From Tritrichomonas musculus (taxonomy: Eukaryota; Parabasalia; Tritrichomonadida; Tritrichomonadidae): 64,000 nt of DNA. A program made the translations under genes and the position numbers. Positions 8,666 to 16,912 of the stretch are shown piece by piece (position 1 is the first letter of the stretch; every line of letters starts with the position of its first letter). The notes below the pieces were generated by a model that worked only from the letters and a program-made list of their open reading frames with translations, ran no database searches and was not told where the DNA came from. The DNA is taken from positions 3,720,001-3,784,000 of the forward strand of contig JAPFFF010000007.1 of NCBI GenBank assembly GCA_039105265.1, written 5' to 3'.

Positions 8666-11224
8666 ATGTCAAAACAAGACAAAAATAATTCATCTGATAG
8701 CTTTGATTTAGATTTGAGTAATATTGATGATGAAACTATATTTGATAGTGAGGTATCTAAACCTGATGATGATGAAGAACTAGAGGACCCGATAGATTAT
8801 TTTAAGAACACGTTTCTCAGTACATACAAACTAGAACACCCCAATGATTTAATTAATTTGTTGTATCAAATACAAAACAATGAATATACAGGAAGAAGTG
8901 TCGGAAAGATTCGTGAAATGAAAGTCAAGTTTCGTCGATTTGTTTCATTGATGAACAAAATCAATGCAGGTATTAAAAGTAAAGGCAATCAATTCCTTAG
9001 TTTAAAAGAGTACACAACGGATAAAAAAAGTCTTGATACAATTATCAATTACTTCAATATTGTTGTCAACGATGATTTAAATTATAGCTCTGATGGTTTT
9101 CGTTCATCACCCATCAAACCACCACGAAAGAGTCAAACACCACAAGCCACCAAAGGAAGAAGAAAGAGAACAAGTATACATGAACCAACACCTGACAGCA
9201 GTAAACGAAGAACACCAAGAAGAAAACGCATAACTCCGAGTGATTCTGATGAATTACTGAATACAAGTTTTTTGGAGCAAGATGATTCCCTGCCATCAAT
9301 ATCATTAAACTTCCCAGAATTAGAAGAAGAGGATGAAGATAACCTATCAGCCTTGTTGTTATCTCCTTATGATTTGGTAGATGATGACATTGAATTGCTC
9401 AAGCAATTAGGCTATAATCAACCATGGCTCAATGTACTACCAAGATGTTATGAAGCAGCAAAGAAACCACAAAACAAACTTGATGAACAAGCAAAGGAAA
9501 ACGTTGATGCATTACATCAAACACTTGAAACTATTAGAGACAAGATGAAGAGAAACATTGATATAACCAATGAACAAAAATCAATTACAGGCTTATCATC
9601 ATTCTTCAGAGTGTTTGACACAATCATTAATAAAAAACCTATCAAAGGCTCTGATGTCATACAACCAATCAAACCACCATCAATGAAACCAATCCCATTT
9701 GTGAAACCAAATGATGTTGTTAATAATTTTTCAGCATCTAAAAGAGTCATGACAGACGCAGACGATTTTTCGCAGTCATTTGTTTTCGATAGAGAAGATG
9801 GTGATGACCTCAATCAAACATTCACTGATTACGCTCAACAAGCAAATAAACCAAAGAAGCATGGCAAGTTCATTGATGGTGATAAAGTTGAATTTAATCA
9901 AAAAATATTTAAACCTGGAAATCCATTTGCACAAAAAATATCTGATGATGAAATCAATGCTTTAATTAAAAATGCTAAAGCAGCAACAGTAAGAGGTAAG
10001 CGTGAGGACAGAGATGCCCCAACCGTTCTTGAAAACATTGATAGAGATTTCACAAACCTTAACATTCAATCACCCGCCAAGAGTTCAACATACTATAAAC
10101 AAAACTTCCTTGATTTAATCATCAATGGTAATTACAGAATCAAATACATTCCTGCCGCCTCAACCAGAGACCAAGCAACAATATACTGTCATACACATCT
10201 TGACCAAGACGGAAAGCCAAAATATCGCTTACTTCCTACAAACGCTATGGACCCAAATGGTGAAGCAATAACAGACCTGAACGGAGATAAGATTGATGAT
10301 ATTGTATTAGTTGATAAGAAAGGAGTGCCACAAATCATAAACGGTTATAAACTTGTATTTGCTTCTCCTTATAAGAAAGTATGGAAGACAGTTGTCAAAT
10401 CAGCAGAAGAAAGGAAAGCGAAGCCGTTCAATGTTTGGCTCAATGAACAATTCAATAAATCAAAGGATTCCGTAGATTGGGAGAAAGGTGAATATATTAT
10501 TAATCCAAATGAAACCATCCAGAAATATACAGAATTCTATCACAATGAACTCGGTTTGGGTAAGCCAAAAGTCAGCAAACGATTAAGCCCTTCATCATAT
10601 TGGTCAAGTTATTTCGCAAAGGTTTGGAAAGTCTTCTGGCAATTATTCCCACAATTCAAACCATTAACAAGAATCATTTCGTACCTTTCAGTATCAAATG
10701 TACTGTTTTGTATATACTTTGATAACAATGTCAAGAAAGAGATTGAAAAAGGTGGTCAGCCAATGAATTACATTCAATGGTTGGCATGGAAGAAAATCAA
10801 CAAATCAAAGTACAATCAAATGATTGGTAAGCGAATGACAACATTCATCAATAATTTGTCAAAGGTCATTAACTTTGAAAGCGGTGAATTCAATCCTAAT
10901 AGAAGTGCTTGGGAAGGAATGCCAATCGCTTTCATTCAATCAATGGAATCATTGATACTATCATACTTAGTAAATGTCAGTATGAATGACAAGCAGAGAC
11001 CCCAAAAACTGGCTGAAAAGACTCAATTAGCTGCTGAAATACCTACAGAAGAGATAAGAGAAAATAAAGAAGAATATAATCGAATAATCAACAACTTGAT
11101 TGATAAAATCTATGGTCAGCAATGTGGATATCTCGAATATAAGGAAAAACTAAATGCACAGAAGAAAGACCAATTAAGTAATGTAAACAGATACGATATT
11201 GATATATTTCAAGAAGAAGCATGA
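8666..11224 (+). CDS. 852-aa conserved Polinton protein of unknown function (P1)
   Basis: Not recognised. The N-terminus is acidic and low-complexity, followed by a basic stretch rich in R/K/P (about residues 150-195), then a conserved core around residues 485-580 beginning LDLIINGNYRIKY. The core contains DLNGDKIDDIVLVD, which resembles EF-hand/FG-GAP calcium loops, and ends INGYKLV...SPYKKVW. Homologues of 864 and 863 aa occupy the same place in P3 and P4, always divergent from the fibre gene. A structural or assembly role is guessed from conservation and size only. Confidence 0.75.
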   Translation: MSKQDKNNSSDSFDLDLSNIDDETIFDSEVSKPDDDEELEDPIDYFKNTFLSTYKLEHPNDLINLLYQIQNNEYTGRSVGKIREMKVKFRRFVSLMNKINAGIKSKGNQFLSLKEYTTDKKSLDTIINYFNIVVNDDLNYSSDGFRSSPIKPPRKSQTPQATKGRRKRTSIHEPTPDSSKRRTPRRKRITPSDSDELLNTSFLEQDDSLPSISLNFPELEEEDEDNLSALLLSPYDLVDDDIELLKQLGYNQPWLNVLPRCYEAAKKPQNKLDEQAKENVDALHQTLETIRDKMKRNIDITNEQKSITGLSSFFRVFDTIINKKPIKGSDVIQPIKPPSMKPIPFVKPNDVVNNFSASKRVMTDADDFSQSFVFDREDGDDLNQTFTDYAQQANKPKKHGKFIDGDKVEFNQKIFKPGNPFAQKISDDEINALIKNAKAATVRGKREDRDAPTVLENIDRDFTNLNIQSPAKSSTYYKQNFLDLIINGNYRIKYIPAASTRDQATIYCHTHLDQDGKPKYRLLPTNAMDPNGEAITDLNGDKIDDIVLVDKKGVPQIINGYKLVFASPYKKVWKTVVKSAEERKAKPFNVWLNEQFNKSKDSVDWEKGEYIINPNETIQKYTEFYHNELGLGKPKVSKRLSPSSYWSSYFAKVWKVFWQLFPQFKPLTRIISYLSVSNVLFCIYFDNNVKKEIEKGGQPMNYIQWLAWKKINKSKYNQMIGKRMTTFINNLSKVINFESGEFNPNRSAWEGMPIAFIQSMESLILSYLVNVSMNDKQRPQKLAEKTQLAAEIPTEEIRENKEEYNRIINNLIDKIYGQQCGYLEYKEKLNAQKKDQLSNVNRYDIDIFQEEA

Positions 11225-11277
11225 ATCAGAGAATAAAAATAAATGAAATGATATTCATTGAATCATGTTGATTGCTT

Positions 11278-11808
11278 TTATTTTTGTTCACTCATTTTGC
11301 GTTTTGGTCTTCGATGTTTGGATGTGTTGAGTCTACGTGTTGGACTCAAATCAGCATCGAACGGAGTGATTTCAGTTTTATCAAGTGATTCATCGGTGTT
11401 TCTCAATTGATTCCAATACCTCGAATCATTCCAAATCATCGACGGTGAAGGAGGGTTTGGTTGTTGAATGAATGATGATTTGATTCTGTTGGTTCGTTGT
11501 TTAGCTTTTATTGATTCAACTTGTCTTTGTTTTTCTTTGGCATATACTTCATATATTGGGTCATCTTGTAATTGCTCAAATAACTTCTCTCTTATTCGAA
11601 CTCTTCTTTCGAGTGCAGGGTGTTGTTTAAATGTTGGTGGCGGGCTTCTGATATTCCTGAATTTGCGAGGAATATAATAATCACATGTTGGTGGTGGTCC
11701 TTCAGTGATGTTAACGAATTTTGGTGTGTTTGGATAGTATTCAGGTGGTTTATATGATGAAGGTCCAAAAAAAGCTTCAAACACTGGAGGTGAATGATTG
11801 TTATTCAT
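11278..11808 (-). CDS. Proline-rich 176-aa protein of unknown function (P1)
   Basis: Rich in proline, tyrosine and basic residues (PPVFEAFFGPSSYKPPEYYP near the start) with a charged helical middle (RRVRIREKLFEQLQ, KEKQRQVESIKAKQR). No domain recognised. It lies where P3 and P4 carry an unrelated 331-aa gene, between the 850-aa gene and the small penton-like gene. The coding call rests on position, length and strand continuity with neighbours. Its product is disordered-looking. Confidence 0.6.
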   Translation of the reverse strand: MNNNHSPPVFEAFFGPSSYKPPEYYPNTPKFVNITEGPPPTCDYYIPRKFRNIRSPPPTFKQHPALERRVRIREKLFEQLQDDPIYEVYAKEKQRQVESIKAKQRTNRIKSSFIQQPNPPSPSMIWNDSRYWNQLRNTDESLDKTEITPFDADLSPTRRLNTSKHRRPKRKMSEQK

Positions 11809-11815
11809 TTTGAAT

Positions 11816-12166
11816 TCAATAAATTAATAAGCAACTGAATATAAATGATTCGGGTTCAATAACGTTTCCTTTCATGTCTGTGAACCATAAATGATATTCT
11901 TTTTTTGTGTTGTTCAGACACTCATATTTACGGTATTTGGTTTGTCTTCTGTTAGCAAGCATAATGAAATGGTCGCAGAAAGGCATGAATTCAACTATAT
12001 CTGAATGAACCATCAAATCACCGACAATATGTTGATTGACAACAGCCCCACAATACTGAACAACAATGTACTTCTTGTTGCGACTATAAACGAAATCATC
12101 AGGAAGATTAAAATCTTTTGATTGTGTGTGATAGTATCGTTTTGTGATTGGTTGTTTAGCTTTCAT
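11816..12166 (-). CDS. Small conserved protein, candidate penton/minor capsid (P1)
   Basis: About 116 aa from MKAKQ; an upstream start at 12208 is also open but runs further into the integrase gene. Conserved with P3 and P4: PITKRYYHTQS, KYIVVQYCGA, GDLMVHSDIV, FIMLANRRQTKYRKYE, LWFTDMKGNVIEP, SCLLIY. The alternation of short hydrophobic strands and the LWFTD-x-x-GN-x-I hairpin suggest a compact beta sandwich, as in single-jelly-roll penton proteins. That assignment is an inference from pattern and from its place beside capsid genes. It overlaps the end of integrase by about 11 bases on the same strand. Confidence 0.6.
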   Translation of the reverse strand: MKAKQPITKRYYHTQSKDFNLPDDFVYSRNKKYIVVQYCGAVVNQHIVGDLMVHSDIVEFMPFCDHFIMLANRRQTKYRKYECLNNTKKEYHLWFTDMKGNVIEPESFIFSCLLIY

Positions 12167-13274
12167 TTTGCGTTTTATAAGCCAAAAAGAATATTTTATA
12201 ATCATCATTCAAATCATCTATTGATGAACAAACATATTTTGTGTACATGATTGGGACTGTTATTATTGTTTTATTCTTCAGTGTTTTGTTAGTTTGACGC
12301 AAAGGATTTAATAGTTTACATTTAACGTTTCCTGATTCATAACAAATGAATTCAGCAAGTTCATTGAACACTCTTCTTCGCTTTTCATGTTTCTTTTCTG
12401 TTTTACCGTAATCGGTGTGAATGAGTATTATATTTTTGGGTTTATATGATAGAAGACCTTTAAATCGTTGTTTTTGTTGAATCTCTTTCAATTGCATTGA
12501 TTTGGCTCTAATGTATTGCCATTCAAGGTCGCGGTCATCTTGCATCTGTTGAGGTGTTAGATAAATGTATTTTGATTGTCGTTTGTCAAGGTATTCATCA
12601 GTTTCTTCGTCAAATGATGTGTATAAAGGATTCAATAAGCGAAGAGATGAATGAGGCGTGTTATTGTACCATTCAACCATTTGTTGCATCAATACATTGT
12701 TTGTCATTCGTTGTTGTGATTGACCGAAAGCATTTCGTAATGTTCTGATTACTGCATCAACACATTTATGTGCATTCGTGAAAGGTGAATCATCAATGAT
12801 TAACTTTATTTTGTTTGGTGCTTTGAATTTAATTGTGTGTTTGTCTAATTGATATCTTTGCTCTTCACCGTTGCAATAACTTTTGAATGCATTTGATATG
12901 AAAGCCTTTTCACCATCACATTTAATTGTTTCGATTCTGATATTCCTTTTATTGACTAGTTTATCAATTACTTTGATTACATACAACTCAGATTTGTAAT
13001 CAATTGGTTCAACAATTAAGTATTTGGTGTTTACATTGATTAGGACGAGATAAGCTTTGTTTAATGCAAACATTATATCGATTTCGTACGCATACGGTTC
13101 AAATGAAAAATCGGGTTTTGATAGTTTCTTTACTGTTTTCAATTGGTAATCCTTAATATAGGGCTCTGTTTTAATGTTTGTGTCTTTGATGTACTTGTAT
13201 TTAGATTTGAAAGGATAGTTGATTGATTCTTTGTAGCTGCGTGTACTCGCTGCATCTTCGATGTATTCATTCAT
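12156..13274 (-). CDS. Retrovirus-type integrase (rve), type I (P1)
   Basis: 372 aa from MNEYIED, chosen because P5 starts at the same place; frames upstream run through palindromic spacer sequence. The RNase H-like core shows acidic motifs EIDIMF, KCDGEKAF and an acidic residue in CVDAVIRTLRNAFG, followed by WYNNTPHSSLR, typical of rve integrases. The C-terminus has a basic KKHEKRRRVFNE segment and a small beta-rich domain. It inserts the linear element into target DNA. It is about 80 residues shorter than the type II integrases between the second and third acidic motifs. Confidence 0.93.
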   Translation of the reverse strand: MNEYIEDAASTRSYKESINYPFKSKYKYIKDTNIKTEPYIKDYQLKTVKKLSKPDFSFEPYAYEIDIMFALNKAYLVLINVNTKYLIVEPIDYKSELYVIKVIDKLVNKRNIRIETIKCDGEKAFISNAFKSYCNGEEQRYQLDKHTIKFKAPNKIKLIIDDSPFTNAHKCVDAVIRTLRNAFGQSQQRMTNNVLMQQMVEWYNNTPHSSLRLLNPLYTSFDEETDEYLDKRQSKYIYLTPQQMQDDRDLEWQYIRAKSMQLKEIQQKQRFKGLLSYKPKNIILIHTDYGKTEKKHEKRRRVFNELAEFICYESGNVKCKLLNPLRQTNKTLKNKTIITVPIMYTKYVCSSIDDLNDDYKIFFLAYKTQNES

Positions 13275-13307
13275 TTGAATCGCAAAAATAAAGCATTCAT
13301 TAATGAA

Positions 13308-13336
13308 GGAACTCTGTTCCCTTTTGCAAAGCAAAA
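13308..13336. repeat. Two adjacent mini-palindromes upstream of integrase
   Basis: GGAAC-TCT-GTTCC at 13308-13320 is followed directly by TTTTGC-AAA-GCAAAA at 13322-13336. Both are perfect inverted repeats with three-base loops. They belong to the palindrome family found in many genes and spacers of this window. A GAAC-TCT-GTTC core recurs at 39670-39680. Confidence 0.8.
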
Positions 13337-13362
13337 TGATTATTTAATGAAAATCAATTCAT

Positions 13363-15306
13363 TTATTCATTTGCTTGACTTCCTTTTGGTGTTTCATCAT
13401 CAACGTAAACCAATCCGTCAAGAGATAAATGGAAATAGGTGTCGCGAGTGATGAACAACTGGGTCGGGCATGGATGATGAATGGTTCCATCTGGCTCAAC
13501 AACATTGTAATATGTATCATCATCTCCTGTATATATTGGTTGCCCATTAACTTGTATTTGCACGTTTCCGAAACCTGAATCTAAGCCGTCGAATGTATAT
13601 CCTGCGCTTGCTCGTTCAGTTTGAATGTTGAAAACAAATGATGTTGCATCACTGATTGTGTTGTTGTATCTCTTACCATTCGCGTCATTCTTTGGCATTG
13701 TCATTGAGTCTTCAAATTCCTTTGTGCATGAAAGAGTGATTGCATCTAAATCACCAGCCGTTAATTGATTTTCAAAGAATCGTGCACCAATAGTTGAAAC
13801 GTTTTCGTCTGGGAAGTTCTTTCCACCAATATTCAAGAAACAGTTTTGATAAACTGGGTTTTCAAAGACAGTTAAATCATTATGATGCTTTGGAAACATG
13901 ATTGATAAATTAGTTGCATTGATTAATGGGATATTCAATGTTGACTTGATTCCGTTTGCTGCTGGAGCGATTGGGAAAGCATGATAATCAACTTTTTGTG
14001 AAGGAATGATTAAACCTTGTCTTAAAATGTCTTCAATTCCTTGTCTTGTAGCTTCACAAACACCAAAGCCTTGCATATTAGATTTACAAGCCATGATTGT
14101 CATTCGATTAACAGTTAATGTCGCTGTTTGTTTTGAATAATGAGCGCTCATCAACTTGTTGGCTTCAGTTTTAGATACAAAGTTAACGTAAACATGACCT
14201 GCATGTGATGGTTGAGGTAATTTACCATGTTCTTTGGTATAATGGGCTTGACAAATTGCTTTATTATCATCAGTCTTTTCAATTCCAAGTTCAGTAAATT
14301 CATCATCAGTAAAGCTAAATATTAATGAACAATTTTCAATCAGTTCATCGAAATCACCTCCAGATGCAGATACGTATTGTTCTCTAACTTCATACTTCAA
14401 TTGATATTTCGTTGGTGTTGGTTCAGGTGATGGTGGGTCTGGATTGTCTCCAGGTCCTGGAATCACTGCTTGATTACCAATTTGTGTGAATTGATGTTTG
14501 AGGTGTCCTCGTGCCTTGATTTCCTTTAGTCTGTTTAATTCTTCCATCGATATTGAATCATTATCTTCAAGAAATACTTTTGCTTCAGCAACTGTGTAAG
14601 GGTCTAATACTGCCCAAACAAGACCAGCTGGACTGACTTGAAAACGAATTGATAAATCACCAATGATTCCGTTAGGGAATAAATCAAATGCTTGTAATGC
14701 GAGCAAATCATCAAAAGGAACATTCAAATCAAATTCGACTTCACTTCTTCCAGTGTTCTTAAATGAATTCAAGTTAACATAAACTCCTGCATGTGTCTGT
14801 GAATAGTTGCTAATGTTTTCCCACAATGAATGAACGAATCTGCGGCGTTTCTTCTCGGCTTCTGGTTTAACTGAAGAATACAAGAAGCCTTCACGAATGC
14901 ATTCATTCTGTTGGTATCCGACATTGACATTATTATGAAGAATCTCTAACCTGTCAAACAACTGGTTTGATGATTTGAAACCGACAAACAGTTTGTACAA
15001 GTTGTTGGGGTCATTGATTTCATTTAATTTACTCATATCTGTATTCAATGATAAATCTAATTTAACATGAAATGTTAAGAAACCTTTATCAATATCACTT
15101 ACGAAGTGGTCAGGATGTGTTAAACTGATTTGCGAATATTGACCGGCTGTAAACGGAGCTGGTTGGTCATGACAGTCAACAGTTCTAAATGAAAATGAAC
15201 GTGTTCCGTCATTGACATTAATCATGTTTCTCATCTCTTCAAATGCATGAAGAACGTTTCCTGTTTCAGTGCGAAGATTATGGGCTCTCTCGTTTCGATA
15301 TAACAT
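13363..15306 (-). CDS. Major capsid protein, double jelly roll (P1)
   Basis: 647 aa. Conserved Polinton capsid features include SFSFRTVDCHDQPAPF near the start, FDRLEILHNNVNVGYQQNEC, the FDLNVPFDDLLALQAFDLFP strand pair, GIIGDLSIRFQVSPAGLVW, and ENPVYQNC/FFENQLTAGDL in the second half. It should form the pseudo-hexameric capsomers. A short proline-rich linker (PDPPSPEPTPT, near residue 290) separates the two halves; it is longer in type II copies and absent in P5. The promoter-like TCATAA sits directly before the start codon. It shares its strand with integrase, 28 bases downstream of the MCP stop. Confidence 0.9.
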   Translation of the reverse strand: MLYRNERAHNLRTETGNVLHAFEEMRNMINVNDGTRSFSFRTVDCHDQPAPFTAGQYSQISLTHPDHFVSDIDKGFLTFHVKLDLSLNTDMSKLNEINDPNNLYKLFVGFKSSNQLFDRLEILHNNVNVGYQQNECIREGFLYSSVKPEAEKKRRRFVHSLWENISNYSQTHAGVYVNLNSFKNTGRSEVEFDLNVPFDDLLALQAFDLFPNGIIGDLSIRFQVSPAGLVWAVLDPYTVAEAKVFLEDNDSISMEELNRLKEIKARGHLKHQFTQIGNQAVIPGPGDNPDPPSPEPTPTKYQLKYEVREQYVSASGGDFDELIENCSLIFSFTDDEFTELGIEKTDDNKAICQAHYTKEHGKLPQPSHAGHVYVNFVSKTEANKLMSAHYSKQTATLTVNRMTIMACKSNMQGFGVCEATRQGIEDILRQGLIIPSQKVDYHAFPIAPAANGIKSTLNIPLINATNLSIMFPKHHNDLTVFENPVYQNCFLNIGGKNFPDENVSTIGARFFENQLTAGDLDAITLSCTKEFEDSMTMPKNDANGKRYNNTISDATSFVFNIQTERASAGYTFDGLDSGFGNVQIQVNGQPIYTGDDDTYYNVVEPDGTIHHPCPTQLFITRDTYFHLSLDGLVYVDDETPKGSQANE

Positions 15307-15312
15307 TTATGA
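15307..15312 (-). promoter_or_regulatory. Initiator-like TCATAA before MCP start (P1)
   Basis: TCATAA abuts the ATG on the minus strand and fits the trichomonad initiator TCA-Y-W, which normally lies within about a dozen bases of the start codon. The same six bases precede the MCP genes of P2, P3 and P5. Confidence 0.6.
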
Positions 15313-15355
15313 TTGAATAAAAAGGAAATAAATCACTTTTATCATCAATTAAATT

Positions 15356-15610
15356 ATGGGTGTCGGTATATTCAACAAAATCAAGAACGCATTTAAATCA
15401 ATTGGCGGTAAAGTTAAATCATTTGCTCAGAAAGCAGTTAAAGCAATTCCAAAAGTTGTTGATGTTGGAAAGCAAATCATGGACAGAGTTAAACCAATTA
15501 CACAATTCATTCCTGGTGTTGGTCAAGTAGTTGACGCAATTGATACAGGATTAAATGCTGTCGACAAAGTAGGTAAATTTGGTAAATCAATACTGAATGA
15601 AGTTAAATGA
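15356..15610 (+). CDS. Small amphipathic protein, candidate membrane-active virion protein (P1)
   Basis: 84 aa, glycine-, lysine- and valine-rich, starting MGVGIFNKIKNAF and containing PGVGQVVDAIDTGLNAVDKV. Alternating basic and hydrophobic residues would give amphipathic helices, recalling the membrane-lytic adenovirus pVI and similar short proteins of Polinton-like viruses (analogy only). It is divergent from MCP across a 49-base spacer and conserved in P2, P3 and P5 (83-84 aa). Confidence 0.75.
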   Translation: MGVGIFNKIKNAFKSIGGKVKSFAQKAVKAIPKVVDVGKQIMDRVKPITQFIPGVGQVVDAIDTGLNAVDKVGKFGKSILNEVK

Positions 15611-15646
15611 AAAACAATGAAAAATAATGATTTAAATTGAATATAA

Positions 15647-16123
15647 ATGAATGATAACATCAATGAACTTAAAGTAATAAACGAAAACATTAATGAATCA
15701 AAAGTGTTTAAATCAGTTGAAGAGTTCAATTTGTTCTATCAAAAGAATATCGAGCAAATGAAATCACAAACGACTAACTATTTGAACAAGATTTATAAAA
15801 TCATCACTAATGACGGTAATGAATACAAAATCACTAAACGTAATTGTACAGACGGTAAACGATGTGGTGGCGACATTTATTTGAAGAAAGTTGGGAACAC
15901 AATCACTAAAACACTTGAAAACGACAACATCAAGGCTGATATATCATTGATAAAGGAATCATTGAATGAATTCACTGAACAAATCAATCAATTGAACAAC
16001 AAAAATAAAATACTTGAAGAACATATCAATAAGCTTTCAAATGTTGTTGACCAACAATCAAAAGTCATCAATGAATACATTTTAAATGTTGTTGCTCCTG
16101 ACAACCACCGAATGATTAAGTGA
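15647..16123 (+). CDS. Small protein with N-terminal conserved domain and C-terminal coiled coil (P1)
   Basis: 158 aa. Residues 20-80 hold a conserved block (VEEFNLFYQKN, LNKIYKIITNDG, EYKITKRNC, GGDIYLKKV). The remainder is a predicted coiled coil (LNEFTEQINQLNNKNKILEEHINKL). Family not recognised. P2/P3 (148 aa) and P5 (176 aa) versions keep the N-terminal block, while the coiled coil varies in length, suggesting an oligomeric rod or scaffold. Its 3' end overlaps the convergent 77-aa gene by 42 bases. Confidence 0.7.
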   Translation: MNDNINELKVINENINESKVFKSVEEFNLFYQKNIEQMKSQTTNYLNKIYKIITNDGNEYKITKRNCTDGKRCGGDIYLKKVGNTITKTLENDNIKADISLIKESLNEFTEQINQLNNKNKILEEHINKLSNVVDQQSKVINEYILNVVAPDNHRMIK

Positions 16124-16315
16124 ATCATGATGATTTAATGATTTAGTCGTTTTTGGAGGTGGTTCATGAAATACATTACCTTTTTCATTATAACATTTCA
16201 CTGTCGGTGCTGAGTTTATTTTTGTTCTATTCTTTTGCATCGTTAACTGTAATCTATCAAAATAGTTTTTGTGTTTATCATCATGAACGGTTCTCATTTG
16301 ATTAATAGCAGACAT
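16082..16315 (-). CDS. Conserved 77-aa basic protein (P1)
   Basis: Starts MSAINQMRTVHDDKHKNYFD and contains RLQLTMQKNRTKINSAP; rich in basic residues, histidine and asparagine. No domain recognised. Exactly 77 aa in P1, P2, P3 and P5, with the pattern RT-x-x-DDK...YDRLQL-x-MQK-x-RT-x-INSAP kept across both families, which supports it as real. It is divergent from the next gene across 14 bases and overlaps the convergent 158-aa gene at its 3' end. Confidence 0.72.
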   Translation of the reverse strand: MSAINQMRTVHDDKHKNYFDRLQLTMQKNRTKINSAPTVKCYNEKGNVFHEPPPKTTKSLNHHDSLNHSVVVRSNNI

Positions 16316-16329
16316 TTAATTGCTATTAA

Positions 16330-16557
16330 ATGAGTGAACTAACAGAATACAAGAAAGAAATACCAGAATTAAAACGAATCAAACGAGGATTAAAAGAAAA
16401 GTGTTATGATTACAAACAATGTCTCAACAATATCAAATCAGGAATGTTGGGGTCTGATGGTCTCGCCGTTCGTGAGTCTCTTATCGAAGACATCAACAGC
16501 CTCAAAAATAAAGTTCATCAGCTTGAGAATGAATTAAATGAATTGTCTAATAAATGA
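16330..16557 (+). CDS. Conserved 75-aa coiled-coil protein (P1)
   Basis: Begins MSELTEYKKEIPELKRIKRG; contains GLKEKCYDYKQ, the strongly conserved SGMLGSDGLAVRESLIEDI, then a heptad coiled coil (LKNKVHQLENELNELSNK). Present as 75-76 aa in all elements whose region is visible. Function unknown; the short coiled coil suggests a dimeric or trimeric virion or scaffold component. It is the last P1 gene before the P2 TIR, 84 bases downstream. Confidence 0.75.
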   Translation: MSELTEYKKEIPELKRIKRGLKEKCYDYKQCLNNIKSGMLGSDGLAVRESLIEDINSLKNKVHQLENELNELSNK

Positions 16558-16641
16558 ATCATCAATTGATGGTAATCATTAAATGAGTTCATATTATTTT
16601 TGTTCATTAGTCGTGTTGACGGTGGGCTTTAGCTCGACGGA

Positions 16642-16862
16642 AGTAGTATATGTATGTTCGTATTGGGGGTCAGATAATTTGAAGCATTTTCGCGGTTCCT
16701 CCTTATTGGTTTCTCCGGCCGTTTCGTCATTTTTGGGTCACAACATTGAACTCTAGGATTTCTAGCTCATTGTCTACAACACTGTGAACCCCAACTATGA
16801 AACTCAAGGATTTGTAGCACTTTTTTGGAATCAAATAATTTCAGCCTCCAATTGACAGCCAT
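16642..16862 (+). repeat. Terminal inverted repeat of P2
   Basis: Tip AGTAGTATATGTATG. The first 205 bases (to 16846) look identical to the P4 terminus at 49481-49685. After that P2 follows the P3 inner TIR sequence (ending GACAGCC) while P4 diverges. The inner end lies about 50 bases before the PolB start. No matching right end is present for P2 in this window. Confidence 0.85.
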
Positions 16863-16912
16863 AAATTTTAAATCCATCGATTATCAAAAATTAATTTTTT
16901 ATTTCCACCCAA

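Larger units (their letters stand above)
1..16641 (+). mobile_element. Polinton P1 (type I), partial, left end outside window
   Basis: This is a type I Polinton/Maverick recognised by PolB, rve integrase and double-jelly-roll MCP in one gene-dense block. Order: PolB(+), KilA-N(+), 640-base gap, fibre(-), 852-aa protein(+), 176-aa(-), penton-like(-), integrase(-), MCP(-), then small genes. No ATPase or right TIR is seen, because P2 begins at 16642 shortly after the last P1 gene. The genes visible look open. Integrase and MCP resemble P5 more than the type II copies, so P1 and P5 form one family. Confidence 0.88.
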
